This document shows positions 44,271 through 51,786 of a stretch of DNA of 51,786 bases, in pieces; the first letter of the stretch is position 1; every line of letters starts with the position of its first letter. This DNA is from an uncultured Pseudomonadales bacterium (GTDB lineage: Bacteria; Pseudomonadota; Gammaproteobacteria; Pseudomonadales; Azotimanducaceae): the NCBI GenBank assembly GCA_937921865.1, contig CAKZWF010000094.1:1-51786 (forward strand). Direction: 5' to 3'. Below the pieces are notes generated by a model. The model was not told the DNA's origin. It worked only from the letters and a program-made list of their open reading frames with translations, and searched no databases. Both the position numbers and the translations under genes were made by a program.

Positions 44271-44885
44271 ATGAATCAGCCAACTATTTCACTGCCACGC
44301 CGATCCAGCGCCCTCGCCCTGCTGTTGCTGGCACCGCTGATCGGTTCGAGTGCAATTGCCGAAACCGTCTATGTCACCGACGAGCTGCGGCTGGGTCTGT
44401 ATCAGGGAGAGGAGACCAGCGGACGCCCATTCAAAACGCTGATCAGCGGTGATGCCCTGGAAGTCCTTGAGCGTGCTTTGATGTCGATCCGGGTACGCAC
44501 CGAGGATGGCGAAGAAGGCTGGGTGAAAACCGCCTACATTGTGACCGTGGAACCCGGGCGGAGACGCGCCGAGAAGCTCGAAGCGCAAAACACCCAGCTG
44601 CAGGTCGGGCTCACGGAGGCCAGAACCGAAATCGTCAGTGCACAAAGTCGCATCGAAGCGCTCGAGGTCAGCCTGACCCGGGCCAATGCGGGGATCGAAG
44701 AACTGCCGGCGCTGCAGGCTGCCAACACTGAGTTAACCCAGGAACTGGCCCAGATCGGCAGCCGGATTCCACCAAGCTGGGCAGTCATTGCCGGAGTGCT
44801 GGCTCTGATTGCCGGGTTTGCGGCCGGTTACTTCTGGCTCGATCGTAAAGTCCGGCGCCAGTTCGGCGGCGTTCGCGTCTACTGA
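44271..44885 (+). CDS. TIGR04211-type SH3-domain membrane protein
   Basis: A 204-residue protein with a signal peptide (residues 1-29, LALLLLAPLIGSSAIA). A bacterial SH3 domain follows (VYVTDELRLGLYQGEETSGR to GEEGWVKTAYIVTVEPG, about 31-90), then a coiled coil (about 92-160), and a C-terminal transmembrane helix (WAVIAGVLALIAGFAAGYFW) with a basic tail. This layout matches the TIGR04211 SH3 family (YgiM-like) of Gammaproteobacteria, anchored in the inner membrane with the SH3 domain in the periplasm. The gene ends 10 nt from the convergent APH/kinase gene. Confidence 0.9.
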   Translation: MNQPTISLPRRSSALALLLLAPLIGSSAIAETVYVTDELRLGLYQGEETSGRPFKTLISGDALEVLERALMSIRVRTEDGEEGWVKTAYIVTVEPGRRRAEKLEAQNTQLQVGLTEARTEIVSAQSRIEALEVSLTRANAGIEELPALQAANTELTQELAQIGSRIPPSWAVIAGVLALIAGFAAGYFWLDRKVRRQFGGVRVY

Positions 44886-44895
44886 ACAAATCTGT

Positions 44896-46473
44896 TCACG
44901 GCTGTTGTGCGTCCATCAGGCTAAGCAGCCGGTCCGCCAGCTGCGGCACATCGACCCGCTTGCTGGTATCAACGGTCACGGTGAGTGCACGCTCGGCAGC
45001 AGAAATCAGCGAACCGGCAGCAAGCCTGGACAACTGGTCCTGCAGCACAGACAGGTCAGCATCCGAGGCATCGCCTCGACGTGACGTAACGCGCTGCTCA
45101 AGGACCGCAACTGGCGCAACACACTCAACAATCGCGAATCCGCAGCCGCAGGCGGCGGCGAGGTTCTGGAAAGGGACGCGCTGCTGCGGATCCAGAAAGG
45201 TTGCATCAACAATGACCCGTTGACCGCCTGCCAGCAGGGCTGCGCTGAGTGAGTGCAGGTGCTGGTAGGTCTGGACGTGTGCCGCAGCGCCGTATATCCC
45301 TTCACCAACATCAGCCCGACCGGATTCCAGCTTGGTGAGTCCATGCAGACGCTTACGCTCAACGTCAGATCGCAGCCGGATTGCCCCCAGATGCTCGAGT
45401 AGCGGCGTGCTCAATGTGGTCTTTCCGGAGCCGGACAAGCCGCAGGTCAGAATCAATACCGGCGCAACACTCTCGCCGTAACTGCGGGCCAGCTGCAGAT
45501 AAGCGTTGAATTCCTCGCGCACCGAGACTGCAGCTGCAGCTCCAAGATCCGCCTGACCCAGTCGGATCGCGGTCACCTTGGCACGAACGAGTGCTCGATA
45601 AGCCAGGTAATACGGCAGCACCTGCAGCTGCCGGTAGTCTCCGGTGTGTTCCAGATAAGTGTTGAGAAAGCGATTCGCCAATTGCGGTTGCTGCCGATCC
45701 TGCAGGTCCATCACCAGAAATGCGATGTCACAAAGCACATCAATGCAGCTGAGATTGGGGTTGAACTCGATGCAGTCAAACGCCACCGGCTGCTCGTCGA
45801 TCCAGGCCAGATTGCGCAGATGCAGATCGCCATGACACTGCCGGATCCAGCCCTGGTTTTTGCGCTGCTCGAAAACTGCGCTCAGCGAGCGCCACAGGTC
45901 CGCCGCCCAGCGCCGCAGTGCCTCGACTAACTGGCTATCCTCGCCCAGCACGCGACTGTCGAGAATATGCTGGAAGTTCTCGGCAACCGGCTCCCAGACC
46001 GCGGCCGGTGTGCCAAAAACTTCATCCGCAGCAACACTGCGTGCCTGCAGATGGAAAGCTGCCAGTCGCTCGGCAAAGGCATCCAGGTGTTCTGGCTTCA
46101 GGGCATTTCGCTCAAGCATGCGGTCGAGCTGAGCCGACTGGGGGAACTGGCGCATCTTCACCGCGTGCTCGAACGCGACACCTTCTCCGTCCATGACTGG
46201 CGCTGATACATCGCCGGTGATGCCAACAACACCCAGGTAAAGAGCAGGTGCCAATCGGCTGTTCAAGCGAACTTCTGCTTCCGCGCAGGCCAGGCGCTTT
46301 TCCACCGTAGAAAAATCCAGAAAACCCAGGTCTACCGGTTTTTTAATCTTGTAGGCAAACGGACCGGTCAGAATCACCCAGGAAATGTGCGTCTCGATCA
46401 GCTCCAGTTCGGTGACTGGGTGATCAAATGCTTGCGCACGCAGCAGGCCGGTTACCCAGTTCGCTTGTGCCAT
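44896..46473 (-). CDS. bifunctional aminoglycoside phosphotransferase-like/P-loop ATPase protein
   Basis: A 525-residue two-domain protein. Residues 1-330 are an APH/choline-kinase-like domain, with HGDLHLRNLAWIDEQPVAFD as the catalytic Brenner motif and metal-binding Asp in FDCIEFNPNLSCID. Residues about 340-525 are a small P-loop kinase domain, with Walker A in TCGLSGSGKTTLSTPLLEHL followed by LRSDVERKRL. The combination is a recurrent bacterial fusion of unknown substrate, often called AAA-family ATPase/aminoglycoside phosphotransferase; resistance is not implied. Start 46473 abuts the divergent GMC gene, with about 55 nt to its start. Confidence 0.9.
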   Translation of the reverse strand: MAQANWVTGLLRAQAFDHPVTELELIETHISWVILTGPFAYKIKKPVDLGFLDFSTVEKRLACAEAEVRLNSRLAPALYLGVVGITGDVSAPVMDGEGVAFEHAVKMRQFPQSAQLDRMLERNALKPEHLDAFAERLAAFHLQARSVAADEVFGTPAAVWEPVAENFQHILDSRVLGEDSQLVEALRRWAADLWRSLSAVFEQRKNQGWIRQCHGDLHLRNLAWIDEQPVAFDCIEFNPNLSCIDVLCDIAFLVMDLQDRQQPQLANRFLNTYLEHTGDYRQLQVLPYYLAYRALVRAKVTAIRLGQADLGAAAAVSVREEFNAYLQLARSYGESVAPVLILTCGLSGSGKTTLSTPLLEHLGAIRLRSDVERKRLHGLTKLESGRADVGEGIYGAAAHVQTYQHLHSLSAALLAGGQRVIVDATFLDPQQRVPFQNLAAACGCGFAIVECVAPVAVLEQRVTSRRGDASDADLSVLQDQLSRLAAGSLISAAERALTVTVDTSKRVDVPQLADRLLSLMDAQQP

Positions 46474-46528
46474 GGCCCTTTCTGCTTACTCAATTAAATA
46501 CCTCGCCCCAAATACTACGCCAGCTGGT

Positions 46529-48157
46529 ATGGTTTTCATCGTGAACACTACCTACGACTATATCGTGATTGGCGCCGGGACTGCCGGCTGCGTACTGGCC
46601 AACCGGCTTTCTGCTAACCCCGATCACAGCGTCCTGCTGATCGAAGCAGGCGGTAAAGATGACTATTTCTGGATCGATATACCGGTGGGTTACCTCTATA
46701 CCATCGGCAATCCACGTACCGACTGGTGTTATCAGATAGAACCCGACCCAGGACTCAACGGACGCTCTATCGGCTACGCGCGAGGTAAAGTGCTTGGCGG
46801 CTGCTCTTCGATTAATGCAATGATCTATATGCGCGGCCAGCGCAGCGACTATGACCACTGGGCCCAACTGGGCAATCGCGGCTGGTCCTGGGACGAAGTG
46901 CTGCCGGTGTTCAAACAATCCGAAGACTATCAGCATGGCGCTGATGAGTTTCACGGCGCAGGCGGCGAACTGCGGGTCGAAGAGCGTCGGGTCAACTGGG
47001 AAATTCTCGACGCCTGGCGCGATGCTGCTGAAGAATGCGGTATCCCGAAGATTGCCGAGTTCAACCGGGGTGACAATTTTGGCAACGCCTATTTTCAGAT
47101 GAACCAGCGCCGTGGCCGCCGCTGGAGCGGGGCCCGGGCATTCCTCGATCCGGCGCGCAAACGTCCGAACCTGACCATCATCACCCATGCCCATGTCCGA
47201 AAACTCCAGCTGGATCGCAGCAATGGCGGTTGTCGAGCAACAGGTGTCGAGCTATCGATCGGCACCGACGCGGCCACCATATTCAACGCGCACCGGGAGG
47301 TCATCCTGAGTGCTGGGGCCATCGGTTCCCCGCAGATACTGCAGCTATCCGGCATCGGTCCCCCAGAACTGCTGCAGCAGCACGGCATCAACATAGAACA
47401 CAGTCTGGCCGGGGTTGGTGAGAACCTTCAGGACCATCTGCAGGTGCGCACCATCTATAAGGTCGACAACACTGTCACTCTGAATCAGCGCGCACGCACT
47501 TTATTCGGTCAGGCGCTGATGGGTCTCGAATACTTCACCAGACGCACCGGCCCGTTGACCATGCCGCCATCACAGCTTGGCGCGTTTGCACGCAGTGATG
47601 ATTCGCAGACCAGTGCCAATATCGAATGGCACGTACAGCCACTGTCTCTGGATGCATTCGGTGAGCCCCTGCACAAGTTCAACGCGATAACGCCTTCGGT
47701 CTGCAATCTAAGGCCGAGCAGCCGAGGTCGCGTCCAGATCAAGTCCGCTGATCCGCACGCGGCACCAGCCATCATGCCCAACTACCTGTCCACCGACGAA
47801 GACCGGCATGTCGCCGCGGAGGGTCTGCGCTTTACCCGCCGGATAATGGCTGCCAATGCGCTGAAGCAATTCAACCCGGTGGAATGGAAACCGGGTCCGG
47901 ATTATCGCAGTGATGAAGGACTGGCTCGCGCTGCCGGTGATCTGGGCACAACCATTTTTCATCCGGTGGGTACCTGCAAAATGGGCAGCGACCAGGCTGC
48001 CGTTGTCGACGACCGCCTCAAACTGCACGGTGTGGAAGGGCTGCGGGTCATTGACGCCTCGATTATGCCAACCATTACCTCCGGCAACACCAATGCGCCT
48101 ACTGTGATGATCGCCGAACAAGGCGCGCGCTTCATTGTCGAGGATGCTCAGCAGTGA
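46529..48157 (+). CDS. GMC oxidoreductase, choline-dehydrogenase-like
   Basis: An approximately 542-residue FAD-dependent GMC oxidoreductase that oxidises primary or secondary alcohols. The dinucleotide motif is YDYIVIGAGTAGCVLANRLS. GMC signature 1 is in ARGKVLGGCSSINAMIYMRG, signature 2 in GAIGSPQILQLSGIGP, and the active-site His is in FHPVGTCKMGS with GNTNAPTVMIAEQGA at the end. ATG 46529 is used; GTG 46541 is an alternative, and an upstream ATG at 46472 would overlap the divergent gene. BetA-like features do not prove choline as substrate. Its TGA overlaps the start of the decayed FG-GAP gene (TGATG). Confidence 0.92.
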   Translation: MVFIVNTTYDYIVIGAGTAGCVLANRLSANPDHSVLLIEAGGKDDYFWIDIPVGYLYTIGNPRTDWCYQIEPDPGLNGRSIGYARGKVLGGCSSINAMIYMRGQRSDYDHWAQLGNRGWSWDEVLPVFKQSEDYQHGADEFHGAGGELRVEERRVNWEILDAWRDAAEECGIPKIAEFNRGDNFGNAYFQMNQRRGRRWSGARAFLDPARKRPNLTIITHAHVRKLQLDRSNGGCRATGVELSIGTDAATIFNAHREVILSAGAIGSPQILQLSGIGPPELLQQHGINIEHSLAGVGENLQDHLQVRTIYKVDNTVTLNQRARTLFGQALMGLEYFTRRTGPLTMPPSQLGAFARSDDSQTSANIEWHVQPLSLDAFGEPLHKFNAITPSVCNLRPSSRGRVQIKSADPHAAPAIMPNYLSTDEDRHVAAEGLRFTRRIMAANALKQFNPVEWKPGPDYRSDEGLARAAGDLGTTIFHPVGTCKMGSDQAAVVDDRLKLHGVEGLRVIDASIMPTITSGNTNAPTVMIAEQGARFIVEDAQQ

Positions 48158-48597
48158 TGCCGCGCGGCTGGCTTGGCGGAGTGGTGCCCGGTTTACTGCT
48201 GGCGTCGGCCTGTCACGCTGATCCCGTAAGCGTTGCCCAGACACTCAGCACAGCCAGAGCCAGCGACGGCAGCTAAATCTCCTGGCGCGAGCACATCATC
48301 GATGACCCGACCCTGGGCACACCAGACCTGTCCGGCAGCGACGGACTGGCGATGGCTGACCTCGATGCTGATGGCTTCGAAGACATCGTTTCTGTGCATG
48401 GATCCGATACTGTTTATGACGACAAATGGCTGCTGCAGGACCTGGATCAGGACGGTGATCTGGCTGTAATCGGTACCCGGGGCAACAGTGAACCCTACGA
48501 CGGAGTGATCTGGCTGGAACAGCTGAGAACCCAGACGCCACAGCCGAGTTTTCAGCAGGCGCGGCATGAAGACAGCGAGCAGATGCCGCTACCTTAG
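48157..48597 (+). pseudogene. decayed FG-GAP/VCBS-repeat exported protein (premature stop plus internal deletion)
   Basis: From ATG 48157, coupled to the GMC stop, the frame encodes a lipoprotein-like signal peptide (LGGVVPGLLLASACHADP), then hits TAA at 48274-48276. The same frame continues with ISWREHIIDD and the integrin-like repeat SGSDGLAMADLDADGFEDIV. After DTVYD (about nt 48420) it jumps to the C-terminal repeat LLQDLDQDGDLAVIGTRGNS and a normal-looking end. FG-GAP proteins of this type usually have several hundred residues of repeats; nearly all the middle is missing here. Both lesions make it a remnant. The deletion is in frame and the nonsense codon is single. Confidence 0.75.
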
Positions 48598-48607
48598 GAA
48601 CGGTTCT

Positions 48608-48676
48608 TTAAGAACACTCTCGAATTGCCTCAATCAGGACATCGACATCATTGCGGGTCGCCGAATTGCTATGACG
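48608..48676 (-). pseudogene. possible 3' remnant of a class V aminotransferase-like gene
   Basis: On the minus strand, 22 codons ending at TAA (48608-48610) read RHSNSATRNDVDVLIEAIRE followed by CS. This resembles the extreme C terminus of class V aminotransferase/cysteine-desulfurase-like proteins (small strand, N-T-x-x-D-V-D then a last helix). No further matching sequence exists upstream, where the GPH transporter gene ends. It may be coincidence. Confidence 0.2.
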
Positions 48677-48688
48677 AGGCGATGACGA

Positions 48689-50467
48689 TCAGGCAGCCTG
48701 GGTGGCTAACGGTCCATCCCCCTTCAGCAGACGATTGATCTGAATGTGGTCATCCATGGCCTGGTGGTCAACCTGCGACAGGCGGCCCACCGCCCGCTGT
48801 CGGATGGAATGAAACAGCAGTCCGGCAACGCTCAGCCCCATCATCACAACATAGAGAACCGCCATGATTCCGGGTTCAGAATCGAGCTGGACTTCACCAA
48901 CAATCGCCAGCGCTGAGCCGACCAGCAGCACTACAGATCCCACCTGCAGCAGCAGAATCCGTCGACGTAACGCCATCATGCCACGCGCCTTCACCAGGTT
49001 CAGTTCACCGGTGGTGAAGTGATCCAGATACCAGCCCTGGTCTTCGTCATCATGCCGCTCCGAAAACGGCGGGATCCGTTGCCCGGTTATGGGGTCAATG
49101 GCTGCTTCGCCACGCTTGAGCTGCTCGATGCCTTCCCAGATCTTCTCATGCACTTTGCGACTGATGGGATACATCGAGCCAAGCATAAGGGCTATCGCAG
49201 CCGTCGTTGCCGGTCCCAGACCAAAAATTGCGCTGATCGTAAAACGCACTTCATCGGTCTGCGGCACGTTCGGCAGGTAACCTACGCTCGCCAGCACAGC
49301 CAGCGGAATCGACATACTAGGGATCACCACAAACTTCGACATGATCGACCACAGAGCACCGTACTGCGCTTCGCGTCTCTTGCCGGTATACAGTTCGTCA
49401 TAGTCAATCACGTCTGCCTGCATCGACGGGCCGAGGAAAAGTCCCGCACCAAAAGCCGCACCCGACCAGATCAGCACAAAGAAGGTAGGCCAGATGTCTC
49501 CGGGGCCCATGAAAAACAGCGCGGCTGAGCCGGTGATGCCAGGGATGAAGCTGGCCAGCCAGACCGGTTTTTTCTCAAACTTTCTGGCCAGCCAGATCCA
49601 TACCGGCAGAAACAGAAATCCCGAGCCGAAGTAAACGGCCAGAAAAATAGCCAGCCAGGTGTCAGGATTCTCGGGTTGCAGAACATATTTGGTGAAGTAA
49701 GGCATCATCAGTCCCGGAATCGCACCGGTGATCGACCCGGTGAGATAAACCATCAACAGAATTCTGAAGGCACGGTTGCGGAACACCCGACGCAGACCTG
49801 GCACCATGGGATTCGGCGTGCGCTCAACAAAGTCCTGTCTTTCCCGCACCTGCATGACCAGATTCAGATAAAGACCCACCAGCAGAATCGCCAGCAGCGC
49901 GGCAAAACCTGAGTAGCCTTCCCGGGCTCCTCCGAGCGCCTGGATAAACAGCGGCGGTGCTACCGCTGCGACCAGCGTGCCGAACACCACAAAACCTTCG
50001 CGAATTCCGAACAACAGACTGCGTTCGTTGTAGTCGAGCGTCAGCTCTGGACCAAGGCCGTTGTGCGGAATGATGTAGACGGTATGAAACAGGTAGTAAC
50101 AGATGTAAGTGGTTGCAAACCATGCCGCAGCGTTGGCGCCAACCAACTCCACCGGCGGTGAAAACATCAGATAGAAAGCCAGCCCGGCAGCCGGTGCACC
50201 AAACAAAATCCAGGGTCGTCGCCGTCCCCAGCGACTGCGGGTGCTGTCTGTCGCCCAGCCCATCAGCGGGTCTGTGAGCGCATCCAATGCACGCGCAACA
50301 GCTTTTACCAGCGCAATCAGACCCAGCGGTACCAGGATCGTATCTGAATAGAAGATCGTCAGATGGATGGCGATGGGAATGGCCATACCCGCACCGGCAA
50401 AACTTGGTGCGCCGTAGGACAACTTAACTCTAAGGGACAGTTTTTCTGCCGATGAGGTGTAGCTCAT
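48689..50467 (-). CDS. MFS transporter of the GPH family, with long C-terminal region
   Basis: A 592-residue inner-membrane symporter. The GPH signature is RALDALTDPLMGWATDSTRS followed by RWGRRRPWILFG, and the second conserved stretch is MQADVIDYDELYTGKRREAQ. About 12 hydrophobic segments fall in the first 450 residues. It then continues with a roughly 140-residue soluble/membrane tail (IWEGIEQLKRGEAAIDPITG) that includes two more hydrophobic helices, longer than the usual 450-480. It is related to the transporter at 9692 but clearly different. It starts 4 nt after the GNAT gene on the same strand. The substrate is unknown, probably a glycoside or uronide. Confidence 0.88.
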   Translation of the reverse strand: MSYTSSAEKLSLRVKLSYGAPSFAGAGMAIPIAIHLTIFYSDTILVPLGLIALVKAVARALDALTDPLMGWATDSTRSRWGRRRPWILFGAPAAGLAFYLMFSPPVELVGANAAAWFATTYICYYLFHTVYIIPHNGLGPELTLDYNERSLLFGIREGFVVFGTLVAAVAPPLFIQALGGAREGYSGFAALLAILLVGLYLNLVMQVRERQDFVERTPNPMVPGLRRVFRNRAFRILLMVYLTGSITGAIPGLMMPYFTKYVLQPENPDTWLAIFLAVYFGSGFLFLPVWIWLARKFEKKPVWLASFIPGITGSAALFFMGPGDIWPTFFVLIWSGAAFGAGLFLGPSMQADVIDYDELYTGKRREAQYGALWSIMSKFVVIPSMSIPLAVLASVGYLPNVPQTDEVRFTISAIFGLGPATTAAIALMLGSMYPISRKVHEKIWEGIEQLKRGEAAIDPITGQRIPPFSERHDDEDQGWYLDHFTTGELNLVKARGMMALRRRILLLQVGSVVLLVGSALAIVGEVQLDSEPGIMAVLYVVMMGLSVAGLLFHSIRQRAVGRLSQVDHQAMDDHIQINRLLKGDGPLATQAA

Positions 50468-50470
50468 GAG

Positions 50471-51055
50471 TCAGATAGTCGCCACTAACGGGCAGCTAAG
50501 CAACCTGATTCGGTCCCGAGGCAACCAGCTGTTTTTCAAACACAGTGTTGCGATCCCATCTTTCGGGCGGGTGCCGACCTTGCCGAAACTACTCGAAAGG
50601 TTGAGTTGAATCATCGCGATATTGTCATCACGGGCGCTGGTTTCCACACTGGTGTAGCCCTGCTCGGTCAGCCAGCGATGCTGGGATGTCATCAGCCTTC
50701 GAGCGATTCCGCGATGGCGAAAATCCGGGTGCACACCTCCCAGCCAGCTGTAGTAACGGCGGCGGGCGTGGGCATAGCCCATCTTGAAGCCAACCAGCAC
50801 ACCCGCGCTGCGAGCTTCAAACACCGTGAAGGCGGGCATATTGACGATACGCCAGGGAACATCAGGGTCAAGGCTTTCGAATACTGAAGTGACCAGACCC
50901 TGGATCTCTTCGATGGCCTGAGCAGGCAGGGGAGCCTGCGTCAGGCTGAAGACAAGGTCCAAAGGATCGGCCACGACAACCAGCAGACCAGGGTTAGAGA
51001 CCTGGCTGAGCCTTCTTGACGGACTCGCCGTCCTGCTCTGGAACGAGTTCGACAT
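50471..51055 (-). CDS. GNAT-family N-acetyltransferase
   Basis: A protein of up to 194 residues with a GNAT acetyl-CoA fold: motif A is GGVHPDFRHRGIARRLMTSQ (R-x-x-G-x-A pyrophosphate loop), preceded by YYSWL and followed by GYTSVETSARDDNIAMIQLN. ATG 51055 would overlap the upstream zapG by 62 nt; GTG 50974, where the conserved part begins, is an alternative without a clear RBS, so the start is uncertain. The acceptor (amine or protein) is unknown. It ends 4 nt before the GPH transporter start on the minus strand. Confidence 0.85.
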   Translation of the reverse strand: MSNSFQSRTASPSRRLSQVSNPGLLVVVADPLDLVFSLTQAPLPAQAIEEIQGLVTSVFESLDPDVPWRIVNMPAFTVFEARSAGVLVGFKMGYAHARRRYYSWLGGVHPDFRHRGIARRLMTSQHRWLTEQGYTSVETSARDDNIAMIQLNLSSSFGKVGTRPKDGIATLCLKNSWLPRDRIRLLSCPLVATI

Positions 51056-51614
51056 CCACTACAGTGCTGGCTACGCCTTCGGTCAACGTATCGTGCGACT
51101 CAGCAGAACCCGGTTGGCCAATCTCCACAGGGTGCTCAGTTTCAACCACGTCCTCAATCAGTGGTGGTTCTACCTCAGCCGTCACATTGGCCTGTTCTGC
51201 CGGCACGCTGGCTTGCTCAGTGTCATCCAGGTGCGACGTCACTGCTGATTCGAGGTTATCCACTTCAGCGTCAATGACGTTCCTGTTGTCACCCAGCAAC
51301 GGCAGGTCTGCGCGCTCCAGCAACTCTCTGGCTCTCACCTCGTCGATGCCGAGATCTTTGGCACTTTCAGAAAAGTGCTCGAGAAAATCCCGGTAGTCGT
51401 GCGCGAGACGCCCGAACAACAAAGCGCTCTGTTCAAAATGTTCGGTCACATTGTCCTGAACTGCGGTCGCCTGTTTGCGAGCCAGTTCCAGTTCCTGCTG
51501 CAGAGAATCGATTTCCGTCTGACTTGGTGCGCCACGACGGGCAAAGGCAAACCCTGCTCCTGCTGCAACAGCGCTTGTCAGGATGATAAGAAGGATCCAG
51601 ATTTCTGCGGCCAC
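50994..51614 (-). CDS. zapG: ZapG/YhcB (DUF1043) cell-envelope protein
   Basis: A 206-residue inner-membrane protein with an N-terminal transmembrane helix (IWILLIILTSAVAAGAGFAF), then a coiled coil, and the DUF1043 hallmark HFEQSALLFGRLAHDYRDFL (about residues 59-78) followed by EHFSESAKDLGID. The last 90 residues are a long acidic tail rich in Val, Glu and Thr. YhcB/ZapG links cell division, envelope synthesis and shape in Gammaproteobacteria, and its presence supports that taxonomic placement. The 3' end overlaps the GNAT gene. Upstream lies the pterin dehydratase gene on the same strand. Confidence 0.9.
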   Translation of the reverse strand: MAAEIWILLIILTSAVAAGAGFAFARRGAPSQTEIDSLQQELELARKQATAVQDNVTEHFEQSALLFGRLAHDYRDFLEHFSESAKDLGIDEVRARELLERADLPLLGDNRNVIDAEVDNLESAVTSHLDDTEQASVPAEQANVTAEVEPPLIEDVVETEHPVEIGQPGSAESHDTLTEGVASTVVDVELVPEQDGESVKKAQPGL

Positions 51615-51677
51615 GATTGCTCTCTGCGTCGCTAGGGGACTTAAGTATAACCTTGCCTGCGCGCGGTCCGCATCAGC

Positions 51678-51786
51678 TCAGTCAGCCAGCTGGTTCATCG
51701 CTGTGGCCAGCTCAAAATCGAGCACCGTCAGCCCACCGGCATCGTGTGTAGTCAGATCAACGCGAACCCGATTGTAGACATTGAAC
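51678..51786 (-). CDS. phhB: pterin-4-alpha-carbinolamine dehydratase, 3' end (start outside the window)
   Basis: The last 35 codons of a pterin carbinolamine dehydratase (PCD/PhhB), which regenerates tetrahydrobiopterin-type cofactors after aromatic amino acid hydroxylation. The visible [20 protein letters not shown] and [12 protein letters not shown] match the family C terminus, in which THDAGGLT is nearly invariant. The stop is TGA at 51678-51680 on the minus strand. It precedes zapG by 63 nt on the same strand. The N-terminal half with the active-site histidines is not in view. Confidence 0.87.
   Translation of the reverse strand, partial: FNVYNRVRVDLTTHDAGGLTVLDFELATAMNQLAD

Noticed and set aside
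44896..46473. Aminoglycoside resistance gene
   Set aside because: The APH-like domain is fused to a P-loop kinase in a widespread housekeeping-type architecture with no link to resistance cassettes.

Overview
The window looks like chromosomal DNA of a free-living, probably marine or sediment, gammaproteobacterium. It is GC-rich, densely packed and free of insertion sequences, phage genes or CRISPR arrays. The assignment rests on a ZapG/YhcB (DUF1043) gene and a TIGR04211-type SH3 gene, both typical of Gammaproteobacteria, together with Tex, CueR, a UbiC-like lyase and FumC. The gene content points to an aerobic heterotroph with a wide catabolic repertoire: a Baeyer-Villiger-type monooxygenase, luciferase-like monooxygenases, crotonases, sulfotransferases, a PQQ alcohol dehydrogenase, a GMC oxidoreductase, a GST and two GPH-type sugar symporters. 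No rRNA or tRNA gene was recognised.

Layout. 1-4 kb: 3' part of a GH2 beta-galactosidase, then two LLM flavin monooxygenases. 4-8 kb (minus): tex, an exported MsrA and a crotonase, with a divergent NYN-domain gene. 8.7-11.9 kb (minus): sulfotransferase, GPH transporter and a decayed short-chain dehydrogenase. 12-15 kb (plus): monooxygenase plus amidohydrolase. 15.1-22.7 kb (plus): a nine-gene Mrp-type cation/proton antiporter operon in E-F-G-[B fusion]-C-D-D'-small protein-D'' order, preceded by a roughly 270-nt leader that can fold into strong RNA structures. 22.7-23.6 kb: a CueR regulator and a divergent DUF4396 membrane protein gene with a textbook CueR promoter between them. 23.7-32.3 kb: GST, deazaflavin-type nitroreductase, dienelactone hydrolase, an exported stand-alone domain resembling the C-terminal half of SAM-hydroxide adenosyltransferases next to a PQQ dehydrogenase, and a sulfotransferase-thioesterase-esterase-methyltransferase run. 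32.5-40 kb: ggt, a reductase-epimerase, a DUF481 beta-barrel, a serine hydrolase, a methyltransferase and a threonine dehydratase-like enzyme. 40-43 kb (plus): nitroreductase, DUF1499, UbiC-like lyase, fumC. 43-51.8 kb: VOC protein, crotonase, SH3 protein, APH/P-loop kinase, GMC oxidoreductase, a decayed FG-GAP protein, a second GPH transporter, a GNAT, zapG and the 3' end of a pterin carbinolamine dehydratase gene.

The most interesting items are: (i) the structured leader (15071-15160, with a second long stem at 15232-15289) directly ahead of the antiporter operon, a candidate ion-sensing riboswitch; (ii) the operon itself, whose order mirrors the membrane arm of Mbh-type hydrogenases, with a fused MrpB-like subunit, three ND5-like subunits (the last lacking the TM7 lysine) and an 81-residue membrane protein; (iii) a DUF4396 gene placed under an apparently copper-responsive promoter; and (iv) two pseudogenes, each combining an early lesion with a large internal deletion. 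No new defence or mobile system was found.
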